Assembly: GCA_020055645.1 (NCBI GenBank)
Contig: CM034547.1
Location: forward strand, 43,007,909 to 43,071,908
Source of the DNA: Tomocerus qinae
Taxonomy: Eukaryota; Arthropoda; Collembola; Entomobryomorpha; Tomoceridae
Reading direction: 5' to 3'
Length of the DNA stretch: 64,000 bases
How positions within the stretch are numbered: position 1 is the first letter of the stretch; each line of letters begins with the position of its first letter. Below, in pieces: positions 48,779 to 60,840 of this stretch. The translations under genes and the position numbers were made by a program. The notes under the pieces are model-generated. The model saw only the letters and a program-made list of their open reading frames with translations, searched no databases and was not told the origin of the DNA.

Positions 48779-48959
48779 CTATAGACCCTAGTTAAAGTGT
48801 CACTTCCTATTCACTTCCTCCTGAAAAGAGGACTATTCAGTTACTAATTTTGTCTAAAATTCAAAATCTCCTCACCTGGGGCAACGCACTTGTTTTATTT
48901 ATGCATGATCCTTTGCGGAGGAAGTGAAAAGGAAGTGACACTTTATCTGGGGTCATAGA
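48779..48959. mobile_element. MITE-like element of about 180 bases
   Basis: Ends 48779-48831 and 48916-48959 are inverted copies (TAAAGTGTCACTTCCT, TTCACTTCCTCC and complements). An 84-base unpaired centre separates them. Confidence 0.75.
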
Positions 48960-49702
48960 CATGGAATAATTTATTTCGAAAATATTAATAAGCAATTTAA
49001 TCTTCAGATGCTTATTAAGCATCGGTTTGTAACCAATACGTTTATGCGATCACCCCTGAAGTCTGTCTGTGTATGGCATCAATAACTTCTGAATGGATCG
49101 AGATAATTCAATGAAACTTTGTTTTGAGACAATAACAAGCGTCAAGTTCGAGAATGACGTTGACATGATGTTTGACCTCGGAGTAATTAATTGTGTTCTT
49201 CTTTATCACTAGTATTAGAAGCCTAAAGCCACTTTGCATATCATTGGGGCGTATTGAAATCAAGTTGCTGTCACCAATCAATCCCAAGCCTGGGAAAAAC
49301 TTTACGAGACATAATAAACTATTCAATTATAGTGGTTGTTGACTCTATCATGAGAATCATTTTCATTTTGTAATTTTTGTTAAGTAAAGACTAGGAAGGA
49401 GCACCTTTAGTTGTTTATCATAGTGAATCACTATTTATATTGACCTGTAATCAATTTTGTGCAAATAACAATATTGATAGATTGGTTTTTATTCTATACT
49501 AGTAGCCCCCAGCATGCGCGACTCAATTTCGATTATATAATAGAATTATTTTCGGTTTAATAATCCTACAGAACATGACAAAATGTGATACAATTATACA
49601 AATATACTTTGTATTTGATGCTAGATGCTTGCTAGTAATATATTATAGTACAAGCAAATGTAATATTCAGCTAGTAAAGACTATCTAGGATATTTTTTTT
49701 AA

Positions 49703-51833
49703 TTAGTTTTGTGTTGCACTTGTACTTTGTTGTACACTTGTCGAACTTACACTCTGACTCGATGATGTACGAAACTGTATCAATACAACAATGTAAGTGA
49801 CAATGACTCCAGCAATCTATGGGAGACATATTAAAGTTCTAATAAATTAATCTTATTTACATGTTTATATTTAGATTTACAAATTAATGTTCACGAGCTT
49901 GAAACATATTTCTATAAGGAGCATACTACGCTTGTTACCCTATATGGCATATGCATTAGCAAAAAGTAGAAGTCAAAGAACAGTTACCGAAGTTAGGGTC
50001 GATCTGCTTACAGTAAAAAAGCCCAAGCCAGTTAAATTCAAGGGATTGTGAACCAAATAACTCATCAAATGGGACAGATGTTTTTCTTTCATGCAATCCT
50101 CTCTTGATTTGAAATCGGAACTAGTAGTCCATGTTTGCTGAAGCATTAGTAGTCTTTCTAGTAAGTTCTGGCCCTGTAAATAATTCGTATCCAATAATTC
50201 ATTCCAATGTCAATCTTGCTGATACGAAACAATTTTATTGTTTCTGAGCAATTGATTCAATATAGTCGGATGTGAAAAGTAATATTATGTGTGTTTATAC
50301 ATAGCAAATAGCATAAGGAATTCTAAGTATTACCGCTTCTTGGAGTGAATAGGCTGCATTTCCAACGCAAATCATTCTGACAATAGTTAATACTGTTTCT
50401 GCGATGGTGTCAATAGCTTTTTCATGCAAAAGCCCCATATCAATTGTAACTGCTACGGAGATAAAGCACAGAAAACTCAACGAAATAGTCATATAAAGAA
50501 AAAGGATCAAAGTTGTTATCCCAATGGCCACATCAATATCTTTCCATAGGGTTGACAGTTCAAAATATCGTCGAATCAATCTCTGAAGCTCTTTGAAACA
50601 AAATTCAGGGCTAAGGATTTTGTTGGAACTGTAACTGTCAATACTTTTTCTAAAAATACTTTCAGAAAACATCTTCAGGCTCTCCTTCTTGCTGGCCAGC
50701 TCTGAATGGCGGCATAAAAATTGTAATAATTAGAAATTTTCTTAAGGACATATCCCAATTCAATTAATATTTCAAAAGCGACTTACCTGTATCTTGGACA
50801 CCTGATAACTTAATTTTCTCACCTATTTGATTTTCAAGAGCAGTTGGAAATTTTGTTAGTATATTAACAGAATCTCTGGCATCCTGCAATACTGTAGTCA
50901 CCAGAGTGGTTACTACGATCAAGCATATTGCAGAGCAGTCGATAACGAAAGATTCTCCTAACCAGTCAATGACGATATTCAGCAAAATTTTCCGTACACT
51001 AGTTTCCTCTCCGGGAGGACAATGGAAAACTTTCTCAATGACATCCATTACAATTTTTCTTGCAAGAGAAATCAGGGCTAAGAGAAATAATGCCAATTCG
51101 TTTTTTGTCCATCTGTATATTTCAGAGCCACGGTCTAGTTCCATCTCCCGAAATTGTTTGTAAAAATGAATTGCTTGTGGAAATATGAACCAAGAGACGA
51201 TTCTCAGAAATAAATTCGTAATGGCATTCATGATTCGTAAGATATTCGAACTTATAACTGTGATTTGAAAACTTGCTGCTTGTGCTGACTGCTCTATTGC
51301 ATTTGTAGCATTCAAAGTGTCTACTGGAGGAGGTGGCGGAAACTCAGCGTCCTTTCGTTGTTGTCGAACAGACAAAATCTCTTTACATTGATCAACCAGT
51401 TGATAAATTGCCATTGAAATTCCTACGAGACTCAATACACTTTGGAAACTTATGAACCAATATTTACGAAAAAAAGATCCTGGAGGTAGAAATGCCGAAA
51501 TCGTTAATGCCTGCATTATAGTAAACTTCTGCATTATGGAAAATAGTAGTTTTAAAATAATTTGGATAATGATTTTCAATACAAATTGGACTAATACAAT
51601 ATGGCTGTAGGAAGAAACACTTTTAAGCTGTTTCCGAATTTCGGCAAAAACTATTTTACATACAGTAGCTTTGAGTTTAAATGAGAAGAATATAGTTCAG
51701 ATATGTTCGTACTTACAGATATATTGAAGTATGAACTAATATCTCTCTTGCCTTTGCTTATTTTAACTCCTCTGTGTGTAAACCTGTAAATGTTTCCTTT
51801 AATGTGGTTGTTGACATAATAAATTAATAACAT
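49703..51833 (-). CDS. Gustatory receptor, five exons
   Basis: Exons (minus): 51833-51664, 51604-50787, 50701-50334, 50173-49988, 49816-49703; all in phase (1656 bases, 551 residues). The first intron is only 59 bases. Hydrophobic helices are spread over the length, e.g. WFISFQSVLSLVGISMAIYQL, VIDCSAICLIVVTTLVTTVL, AIGITTLILFLYMTISLSFL and AETVLTIVRMICVGNAAY. The end carries the arthropod GR hallmark: NPLNLTGLGFFTVSRSTLTS then IAGVIVTYIVVLIQF, i.e. the TYxxxLxQF motif in TM7 (about 515-529). GRs are ligand-gated cation channels for tastants, CO2 or internal nutrients. Unusual points are the length (norm about 380-480), a PPPPP loop after the second helix, and a long N-terminus before the first helix. 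The first exon is the least certain. Confidence 0.85.
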
Positions 51834-51963
51834 CGAAGAAAGAGATAAATATCCGAAACGTAAATGTTAAAGGACTAACTCGCGAATATCAAATACATTT
51901 CCCTTTAAGGTGTTTCCAAAAAAAAATTCCGTCATGTTTTAGATTATAGCATTATTAGTGAAT

Positions 51964-53165
51964 TTTTAGCTCGCCTGAATAAGGCAGCTTATAGAATCGC
52001 ACAGTCTGTCCGTCCGTACGTCCGTCCGTCCGTCCGTCCGTCCGTACCCACGATAACTTTCGAACGCAAAGACGGATATTGACCAAACTAGGCAGAAACA
52101 ATGTCTATGGACCACTGACGATCCCTATTGATTTTGGGGCTAATCGGTCCATTGGTTGCTGAGATACCGCGCGCTCACTTTGTCTTCATTTTGATAGTCA
52201 AAGTGAAAAATGGGCATTAAAAAGTTCAATTGCGTTTCCTATAAATTGTTAGCGGGATAGTATAAAATATTTCACTCCGCTTCTACCAAATTTAAGATTT
52301 TATAGTAAAGCAAATAAAACCGAAAAGTAACTATAAGAGGACGGAAATAAATCTATTTTACATTTATATTCAATTTTATAGTCAAACTTGCATTATTCCA
52401 ATTTCTATTGATTTTCATTATTAATATTGGCCGATTTTGATTTTCGTTACAATTTCATGGTCAACATTATTCAATTTTGATTTAATGTTGATTTTCATAG
52501 TCAAAATTATTCAATTTTGAATTTATGTTGATTTTTATAGTCAACAATTATCAATTTTGAATTTGTGTTTATTTTCATAGTTAACATTAATCAATTTTAG
52601 CTCGCCTGAATAAGGCAGCTAATAGAATCACACAGTCTGTCCGTCCGTCCGTACCCACGATAACTCCCGAATGAATTGACGGATATTAATTAAACTTGGC
52701 AAAAACCATACCTATGGACTGGTAACGATCTCTATTGATTTTCGGGCAAATCGGTCCATTGGTTGCTGAGATGTCGTGCGCTCACTCTGTCTTGATTTTG
52801 ATAGCCAAAGTGAAAATGGGCATTAAAAAGTTCAATTGCGTTTCTTATCAATTGTTAGAATGATAGTATAAAACGTTTCACTCCGCTTCTACCAAATTTA
52901 TTTTGATTTTATGTTGATTTTTATAGTCAACATTCATCGATTTTGATTTTGTATTGATTTTTCAAATGGTATAGTTTCGTTTCCTTATAATATCAATGTC
53001 TGAATTTTTAATATGTCGTAGCTACATATATAAAGACTCAATTCTGAAAGCTTGATCAAAATCCGTACGTTCGGTTTTGTGTTACGTGTGACTTTTCGTC
53101 TACCAAAATGTGTACACGGTAACTTTTACTCAGGCGAGCTTCTGTTACGGCTTGCTGTAGGTTTT
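51964..53165 (-). mobile_element. Helentron/DINE-like repeat, copy 2
   Basis: Runs from TTTTAGCTCGCCTGAATAAGG to GGCTTGCTGTAGGTTTT, opposite in orientation to copy 1, with an inner repeat of the start at about 52597 (dimer). By eye it matches copy 3 base for base except for GTCC tract length and a CACACAG/CGCACAG difference near 52632. No coding capacity. It sits just upstream of the gustatory receptor gene. Confidence 0.8.
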
Positions 53166-54106
53166 AAGTCTGTGGCCCTTTTACCCATTTTACCCTTTGC
53201 AGTTACGATAGGTTCAATCAATAGAGTTTAAGCCAATTTTACAAATGTACTATTATAATTATATTGTATAATATGGACATGGCTAATCGAATCTACGTTT
53301 ATTTAGTGCACATTGTACACAAATTGAGTCAGGTATTCATTAAATATTTACACCAACCAAAATTGCTATGTAATAAGCACTTAAGTGTACCCATTTTTCT
53401 ATTATCTTCGAATATTTAGTGCTCATTGATAAAGTGGTTGTAACTTTTATAATTCCCAAAGAAGCTAATCGATGAAAATTGGTTTAATCCACTATACAAT
53501 GACATTATAGGTAATAGTTATGAAATAGAACGATCTGTTGTGATAAAGGTACATTTATTATTGCCAGATATCTATGATGTAGCAATATTGTAATGGATAT
53601 AACATCTTTATCTCTATAAAGTACCCTAAAAGACATTTTGGGCTTATATTGATTTATGGTGAGTCATCACATTTTTTACGAATAGTAGAACACGGATAGA
53701 GAAAGCGTGGATAAAGTATAAAGAGGAGAAAAGGATTCACTCATCATCACATGCCTTTCCCTGTCACACTCACACATACACTACCCGTGAAATCACTTGC
53801 TGCTCGCCGCGATGTGCTCCACTTCCACTTTCTCCTTCCCAATTCTATAGTATTCCATGCATCCGTGCCCATAGAATACTGTGGCTCAACATCACGCAAA
53901 TTGTGACTCAAGAATTTAATGCGCTGCAGCCACAGACTTTTGTATAAATACACGGGTCTCATCTCTAAAGAAGCCAGTTTAAATGACATGTAGACACTAC
54001 ATGGGGGTTCTGAACTAGCTGAACGCTATTATAGAGTTTAGCATCATTCTTCTCCACAGATAGCGTTTCACAGTTTTCATTATTTCGAAAGCCAGCAGTG
54101 ACAACA
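53166..54106. other. Gene-free interval upstream of the VAMP gene
   Basis: No supported exon. The minus open frame 53989-53747 is judged a chance frame in what is probably the VAMP 5' flank or UTR. Confidence 0.45.
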
Positions 54107-57100
54107 ATGACTTCACAGCCTATAAACAAGTAAGTAATAGTTTCTTATACTTCTTATGATAGAGAATGAGATTGTTTTTGAGGAAAGACTACAAATGTAA
54201 TTAAACGGTGACTTTTTCGTATTGTGTACTGCTATACATTCACCAAATAGTTTTATTTTGTTGAAAATGTGAAAAAATTGTCTTGAACTATTTATGCATT
54301 GAAAGGCGAATAGGCGATTGTCAATTTCATGGTGAAAGTATAATTTATGTCTACTTTATCGTATACTTTCTCCCAAGGTATTTTAACTACCATAGTATTT
54401 AAAGTACCTTGCTTTATCCTTCTGATAATACCAGTGTAAAAAATAAAAATCCTTGCATTGTTAATTTTGAAGTATTTTAAAATTTTAGTGAATAAAGTTA
54501 TATTTTACTACATAGGTACGTACTCTACCATATCTGAATTTCATTCATTTAGATCTGCGACGTAATAAATGAATGTTTTCGCAGGTCTGCTTCCAACTCA
54601 AGTTATGGAACTGCAGGAACTGGCACTACCCCAACAGGTTGGGAGGAGAATGAAATTGTGAGGGGTAACAATCCAACACCACAACAAGTGGCTTCGAAAA
54701 TACGATTTGATAATGCTGCAGCTCAAGTTAACGAGGTAAATACTAATATTAGCTGTCAATTTCAAAGGGGGTGTTTTAGCTCGCCTGAATAAGGCAGCTT
54801 ATAGAATCGCACAGTCTGTCCGTCCGTACGTCCGTCCGTCCGTCCGTCCGTCCGTCCGTCCGTCCGTCCGTCCGTACCCACGATAACTTTCGAACGCAAA
54901 GACGGATATTGACCAAACTAGGCAGAAACAATGTCTATGGACCACTGACGATCCCTATTGATTTTGGGGCTAATCGGTCCATTGGTTGCTGAGATACCGC
55001 GCGCTCACTTTGTCTTCATTTTGATAGTCAAAGTGAAAAATGGGCATTAAAAAGTTCAATTGCGTTTCCTATAAATTGTTAGCGGGATAGTATAAAATAT
55101 TTCACTCCGCTTCTACCAAATTTAAGATTTTATAGTAAAGCAAATAAAACCGAAAAGTAACTATAAGAGGACGGAAATAAATCTATTTTACATTTATATT
55201 CAATTTTATAGTCAAACTTGCATTATTCCAATTTCTATTGATTTTCATTATTAATATTGGCCGATTTTGATTTTCGTTACAATTTCATGGTCAACATTAT
55301 TCAATTTTGATTTAATGTTGATTTTCATAGTCAAAATTATTCAATTTTGAATTTATGTTGATTTTTATAGTCAACAATTATCAATTTTGAATTTGTGTTT
55401 ATTTTCATAGTTAACATTAATCAATTTTAGCTCGCCTGAATAAGGCAGCTAATAGAATCGCACAGTCTGTCCGTCCGTCCGTACCCACGATAACTCCCGA
55501 ATGAATTGACGGATATTAATTAAACTTGGCAAAAACCATACCTATGGACTGGTAACGATCTCTATTGATTTTCGGGCAAATCGGTCCATTGGTTGCTGAG
55601 ATGTCGTGCGCTCACTCTGTCTTGATTTTGATAGCCAAAGTGAAAATGGGCATTAAAAAGTTCAATTGCGTTTCTTATCAATTGTTAGAATGATAGTATA
55701 AAACGTTTCACTCCGCTTCTACCAAATTTATTTTGATTTTATGTTGATTTTTATAGTCAACATTCATCGATTTTGATTTTGTATTGATTTTTCAAATGGT
55801 ATAGTTTCGTTTCCTTATAATATCAATGTCTGAATTTTTAATATGTCGTAGCTACATATATAAAGACTCAATTCTGAAAGCTTGATCAAAATCCGTACGT
55901 TCGGTTTTGTGTTACGTGTGACTTTTCGTCTACCAAAATGTGTACACGGTAACTTTTACTCAGGCGAGCTTCTGTTACGGCTTGCTGTAGGTTTTTTTAG
56001 TTATACTTGTAAGTACACTATATTACATTTTGTAGCGATCGGCTTGAACTTTAACATGAACTTTAACTTTATTTATTCGTAAAAATAGGAGTAGATTGAA
56101 TGATAGAACAAAGTCTTAATGAAAGATAAGTAATAGTTTTAGAGTGCTAATATTGTATATATAAACTGTAGATGTATCCTATTTTATTTATTCGTCTAGG
56201 TGGTGGGGATCATGAAAAATAATATGAATAGCGTTTTGGAAAAAGATGGGAAGTTGACTGAACTGGATAAGAGAGGAGGTAAACATATAATATACAGGAT
56301 GTCCCAGAATGATGTATACACGAACTTTGACCTTTAATAACTGACGATTGGTTGGGTGTATTACAATGATATGCACACCACGTGAAAGAGCATGCGTTTT
56401 TTAATAAGATTTCCGAATTTGAAGACCCTCCTTTTCCAGGTACCGGCGTAATCGCTTCAGCACTGACCGACCTGAATTTTTACAAAATTTCTGACTTATT
56501 TTCCATTTTTGTAACAATGCATTGGCGTAGTTTCAATAATGTTGTTGGCTTTTCGGCATAAATCTTATCCTCGACGATTCCCCAACGACTGAAATTACAA
56601 GGTGATAAGTCCTGTGACCTTGGTGGCCATGAAACCGGTCCTCCCTCACCCATCCATATGCCAAGGAAATGGGTATCAAACCATTCTGTAACATTTGAAA
56701 GTCTGAAATGCGCAGGTGTCCCATCTTGCAAAGTGACTAAACGATTGTGATTTGGAATAACTTGATTAGGCTGGCCATATTAAGTGATTTAGAATTGCTA
56801 AATGGCACAACCGGCGCATTTCAGATTTTCAGATGTTACAGAATGGTTAGATTCCCATTTCCCTGCCATATGGATGGGTGAGGGAGGACCGGTTTCATGG
56901 CCACCAAGGTCACAGGACTTATCACCTTGTAATTTCAGTCGTTGGGGAATCGTCGAGGATAAGATTTATGCCGAAAAGCCAACAACATTATTGAAACTAC
57001 GCCAATGCATTGTTACAAAAATGGAAAATAAGTCAGAAATTTTGTAAAAATTCAGGTCGGTCAGTGCTGAAGCGATTACGCCGGTACCTGGAAATGGAGG

Positions 57101-58005
57101 GTCTTCAAATTCGGAAATCTTATTAAAAAACGCATGCTCTTTCACATGGTGTGCATATCATTGTAATACACCCAACCAATCGTCAGTTGTTAAAGGTCAA
57201 AGTTCGTGTATACATCATTCTGGGACACCCTGTACAGATCAAAGGTATTCATAAAAGTTGGCAATGACAATAATTAAAGGATGTATGAATTCCGTCCTGT
57301 TTTGCTGTCGGCTTCTTGTGCACTAGAAATACTGGCTGACAGAGCAAATGAATTTCAAACGGGAACGTCTAAGTTGAGGGGGAAGCAGTGTATTCAGTTT
57401 TACAAGGTACAATAATAATAATTATTATACACATATATAACTTAGGTATGTAACAATAATTATAGGAAAAATCAAGTTTCAATTGATTGCTCCTATCATA
57501 CATTATCTCACAGATACTCCTGTGTTTGCGTTGGTTTATTTTTATGGTTATTGCAGTTAAATATATCACTGCAATTGCACTATCTTCCTTGGTACTTTAA
57601 TATTTTCCTTTTTAACCATTAACCATACAGTTTTTAAACATTTTAAAATTCACCCAATCTTCAGTTAAATCTTCACCCATAAACATAAATATGAGAGGTA
57701 TACTTGTAAATAGTAGGTAGGTATTTATTGCTGTATAATAAGTGTATTATTTCATTCTATTTATAGATTCAGATTATTGTAGGCATTGCAATCCTTATTG
57801 CTCTTGTTCTGATGGCTTTATTTATCTGTAAGTAATTGATTTTAATCCAATTCATTCTTGCGTATGTGTAATGTGTAGCAGTTGCTTTTATCGCTAGCAG
57901 ATTATTACATAGTTACTTATTCAGCTGGAAAATCTATATACAATTTATATTCATACATACAAATAGTAATTAGGTATATCAACTTTTAATTCCACAGGGG
58001 GATAA
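54107..58005 (+). CDS. Synaptobrevin/VAMP-type R-SNARE
   Basis: Exons 54107-54129, 54585-54735, 56200-56278, 57327-57406, then 57767-57835 with a TAA; all in phase (133 residues). A Gly/Ser/Thr-rich cytosolic head (1-45) precedes one SNARE motif running from QVNEVVGIMKNNMNSVLEKD through GKLTELDKRG to LADRANEFQTGTSKL. A basic/aromatic junction follows (LRGKQ...FYK), then a C-terminal membrane anchor (IQIIVGIAILIALVLMALFI). The protein drives vesicle fusion by pairing with Q-SNAREs. At the ionic zero layer, where VAMPs have Arg in VLERD, this one has Lys (about residue 73). The last exon may instead splice at 57827 to 57998-58005, changing the end from FICK to FIWG with no length change. Introns 2 and 3 are swollen by repeats. 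Confidence 0.85.
54774..55995 (-). mobile_element. Helentron/DINE-like repeat, copy 3 (inside VAMP intron 2)
   Basis: 1.22 kb, same orientation and ends as copy 2 and nearly identical to it. The main difference is five extra GTCC units in the first microsatellite. The near identity means recent spread or a recent local duplication. Confidence 0.82.
56292..57235. repeat. Large inverted repeat of two Tc1/mariner-type transposase fragments in VAMP intron 3
   Basis: Arms about 56292-56715 and 56811-57235 are reverse complements over some 420 bases around a loop of about 95 bases. Outer tips read ACAGG(A/G)TGTCCCAGAATGATG. Each arm encodes, outward, the same C-terminal transposase piece (minus 56731-56480, plus 56802-57047). 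It shows DGTPAHFR / VTEWFDTHF / GGPVSWPPRSQDLSPCNF / WGIVEDKIYAEKP, which is the ...WPPRSPDL-x-P-x-DF... region of arthropod IS630/Tc1/mariner-superfamily transposases. Only the C-terminal part is present, so both are dead fragments. Confidence 0.85.
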
Positions 58006-58370
58006 AAATTACTGCCCCTCCATTAAAGTATCATAAACATGAATGATCTCCCTTTCGTTGACGATATTGAACATAGAAATATCTGGTTTTACAAATGACG
58101 GTATTTATACCTTAATCCTCTTTCCTAAGCACCAAAATGTATTTATAGAAAACAAGGTACCAAATATAGTTTCGATATTTCAATCTTTCGATTGCTTAAC
58201 ACAAGGCAAACCCATTGTTAAATAATAGTCAAAAAGTAATTAGTGCCATTTGAATTCGATAAAATATAGTTTTATAAGTTTGCACACATTTTATTATTTA
58301 CAACAGGTAAGATATATTTTTATATTAAAAGAATGTATAATATAGATACCTAAAAACGTGCACTTGTCAT

Positions 58371-60840
58371 TCACTCAACGAATTGAATCGTTGTACCACG
58401 TTGAATTGATAGCTGTACATTATTATTATCTTGATCTTGGCTAGTATTGTTATTGCTAATTTCTCCTCTGAATGATGTGTCAATGCTATATGTCTTGTTT
58501 CGGTTTTGAATGGCAAGAAGAATAAATAAAAGCCCTAGGCAAGCACAATAAAGTGCATACACCAGAAATACATCTCTAATTTGTAGTCTTTGATTGTGTT
58601 TGGGACTGAACACCATAGCATAGGACATCACACCCTGGATCAAGAAAGCTACAAGAGTATTCAATCCAAAAATAAAGGCTTCGCTGTCATCTTTTATTCC
58701 TCCGGCCACTTCAGCTCTGAAAATTCAAAATAAAGTTGTTTATATTCTTTCTCCTTATACAAGTACTTATTTGGCATAAAAAAATCTCTTAACTTACGTA
58801 ACGACAATGATCATGATTTCGAACAGCGTTACGAAAACAATATAACAGCTGTAAACAAGGTAAAGGTCATATGTTTGAGACATGACGATTAGAACTGCAG
58901 CCTGCAGAAACGAAATTCCACTTAAATACACTTCTCCCCATTTAACAAACGGAAATTTGATAAAAGCTACTCCAATACTGAGAGCCGCAGCTATTTCAAA
59001 AGAGAAAATAGTCAGAATTTATTCATGTAAAGAGTAAAGATCAAAAGTGATTAATTGCATATAAACATATAAGTATGCAATCGAGTAGATATACGCAGAT
59101 TAATCTCACTTAGTAATCCGTGGAATGAATGGACAGCTCCATTGTAGACATCTTGATGAGTTTCTTCTTCAATTATCCTCCAAAGAGGTTCCGAAAACAG
59201 AACCACCTGAAGATAAACGCCCATTGCCACTGACCACCAAAGTGACCATTTAAGTACATGTCTATTGCCATAGGCTTCTTTGAAATCCCTCTTGAATCTC
59301 TTGAACGCTTTCTTGACTCTCTTTGGGAAATTAATTTTAGGTTGATCGGTCTCCGTAGCAGTTTGATCTGTGTCAGGAGTTTCTCCTGCATTGGCCTTCT
59401 GCGTAGCTATATATTGTATTCGCATCATTTCTGCCATATTTGATGAAACAATTGATGCTCTTGGATAAAAATAGAGAGATTTCTTCGGTTTTGGCAATAG
59501 TACAGCAACAAGCAAGGCTGCTGACGCTCCACCAAGACTCAGGTAGTTTAATTGGGAAAAATTCATGACTTCTGTCGACACTAGTACTTGAGCCACCAGC
59601 CCAGCAAAAAATTGTCCCGTGTGTAAAGCCGAGTGTATGTAAGATGTGACCGCTTTAAAGTTTTTCCTTTCTACATTGGAGTACATGTAGGTCAAATAGG
59701 CAAGTTCCGAAGACAAAGCGATTGATCTTACAATTTGCCGAACCTAAGGAAAAATGATTTTAATGGTATTTGTTCAACTTCAACTTATTTGTTTATAAGG
59801 CATGTATTTTTCAAGTAGTACAGGGTCATTATTTATTTATAATATCAGTCTCCCAGCCAAACAGCTCGACTCTAGATATGAGTAAGCCTGTCCTATCCAT
59901 TTGTAGAGAATCATCTTGTGAATTCAATGAACTCCGTTATGTCAAAATCGATGAACATAGAACGTTAAGTGGGTCAAAAGAAGAGTAGAAAATTTTGCCT
60001 GCATTCAAAATCTACCACCAAAAAAACCATTTTCGAATATTAATTCCCGAATTTTCCAAAATTGTCAGAACCGCGAACCTTCAGTTTTTTATTGAAATCG
60101 GAGGTGGTTTATTTTCCGATTTTTCGTGTTATACTCCGATTTTGACGAAATCTCCACCTCCGATGTATAAATCGGTAGAAAAACCACTAATATTCTAATA
60201 TTATAACGACCCTGAAACCATTATTTCAAAGTAAGTAAGTAAGTTTTTTGGAGCGTGAGTAAATTATTCTGAAGGTTAGAAACGTCACGAAAATGGAGAT
60301 CATTAAATTTGCATAAACATTCTTCACGAATGGATGGGGTGGGCTTACTGATACTTAGTCGGAGGCGCTTTAGAGTGGGAATGTTATTGTAAGTATTGAC
60401 CAGTACTATGACCATTTATGGTTTTCTAATAAATTCTAAATTGTACCTCTGCATGTGCATTATTCTCATAAACCCAGATGGAGATTGCCCATGTGCCCAC
60501 AGATGCAATAGCACCGATGATAATTACTGGTTTGTACCTCAAGAAATCAGTGATGAGTAAAAATATTGTGAGACTTAAGAAACTTCCATAGGTTGTCGAG
60601 GGCAGAATTTCATGGATCAACTGTTGCAATTAGGAGACATAAAAATTATCATACCAAAATACTTCAAGAAAATACTTGGATATTTGCATTGTAAATCTGT
60701 GAATAGAAGAAACGTACTTGATCTACAGTGAAGTGTTTGTGCTCGATAGCATATTCGATGAAAAATGGCTCAGAAGGCCTGAACTCTATAAAAATTCCAA
60801 AAGTGCAGAGCAGTAAAGCAGTCCATTGCCATTTCTCCAT
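58371..60840 (-). CDS. SLC19-type folate/thiamine transporter, five exons
   Basis: Exons (minus): 60840-60718, 60620-60447, 59743-59110, 58990-58798, 58716-58371; all in phase (1470 bases, 489 residues; the family is about 490-590). It begins MEKWQWTALLLCTFGIFIEF-RPSEPFF, with the R-P-S-E-P-F/Y of SLC19 TM1. Then come TDFLRYKPVIIIGAIA, the long YLTYMYSNVERKNFKAVTSYIHSALHTGQF block, LLPKPKKSLYF before the central cytosolic loop, FKEAYGNRHVLKWSLWW, and final helices with a charged, Asn/Gln-rich tail. SLC19 proteins carry reduced folates or thiamine across the plasma membrane. Which vitamin is carried cannot be read from the sequence. The ATG at 60840 gives the family's usual short N-terminus. 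The loop (about 200-235) is rich in Thr/Gln/Asp. Confidence 0.9.

Larger units (their letters stand above)
47443..49702. other. Gene-free interval with two small inverted-repeat elements
   Basis: No supported exon. It contains the palindromic elements at 48106-48424 and 48779-48959, listed separately. The open frame at 48346-48579 partly falls inside one of them. Confidence 0.5.

Noticed and set aside
53747-53989. Open frame of 80 codons on the minus strand
   Set aside because: Lies in the probable 5' flank of the VAMP gene, with no motifs and no splice partners.
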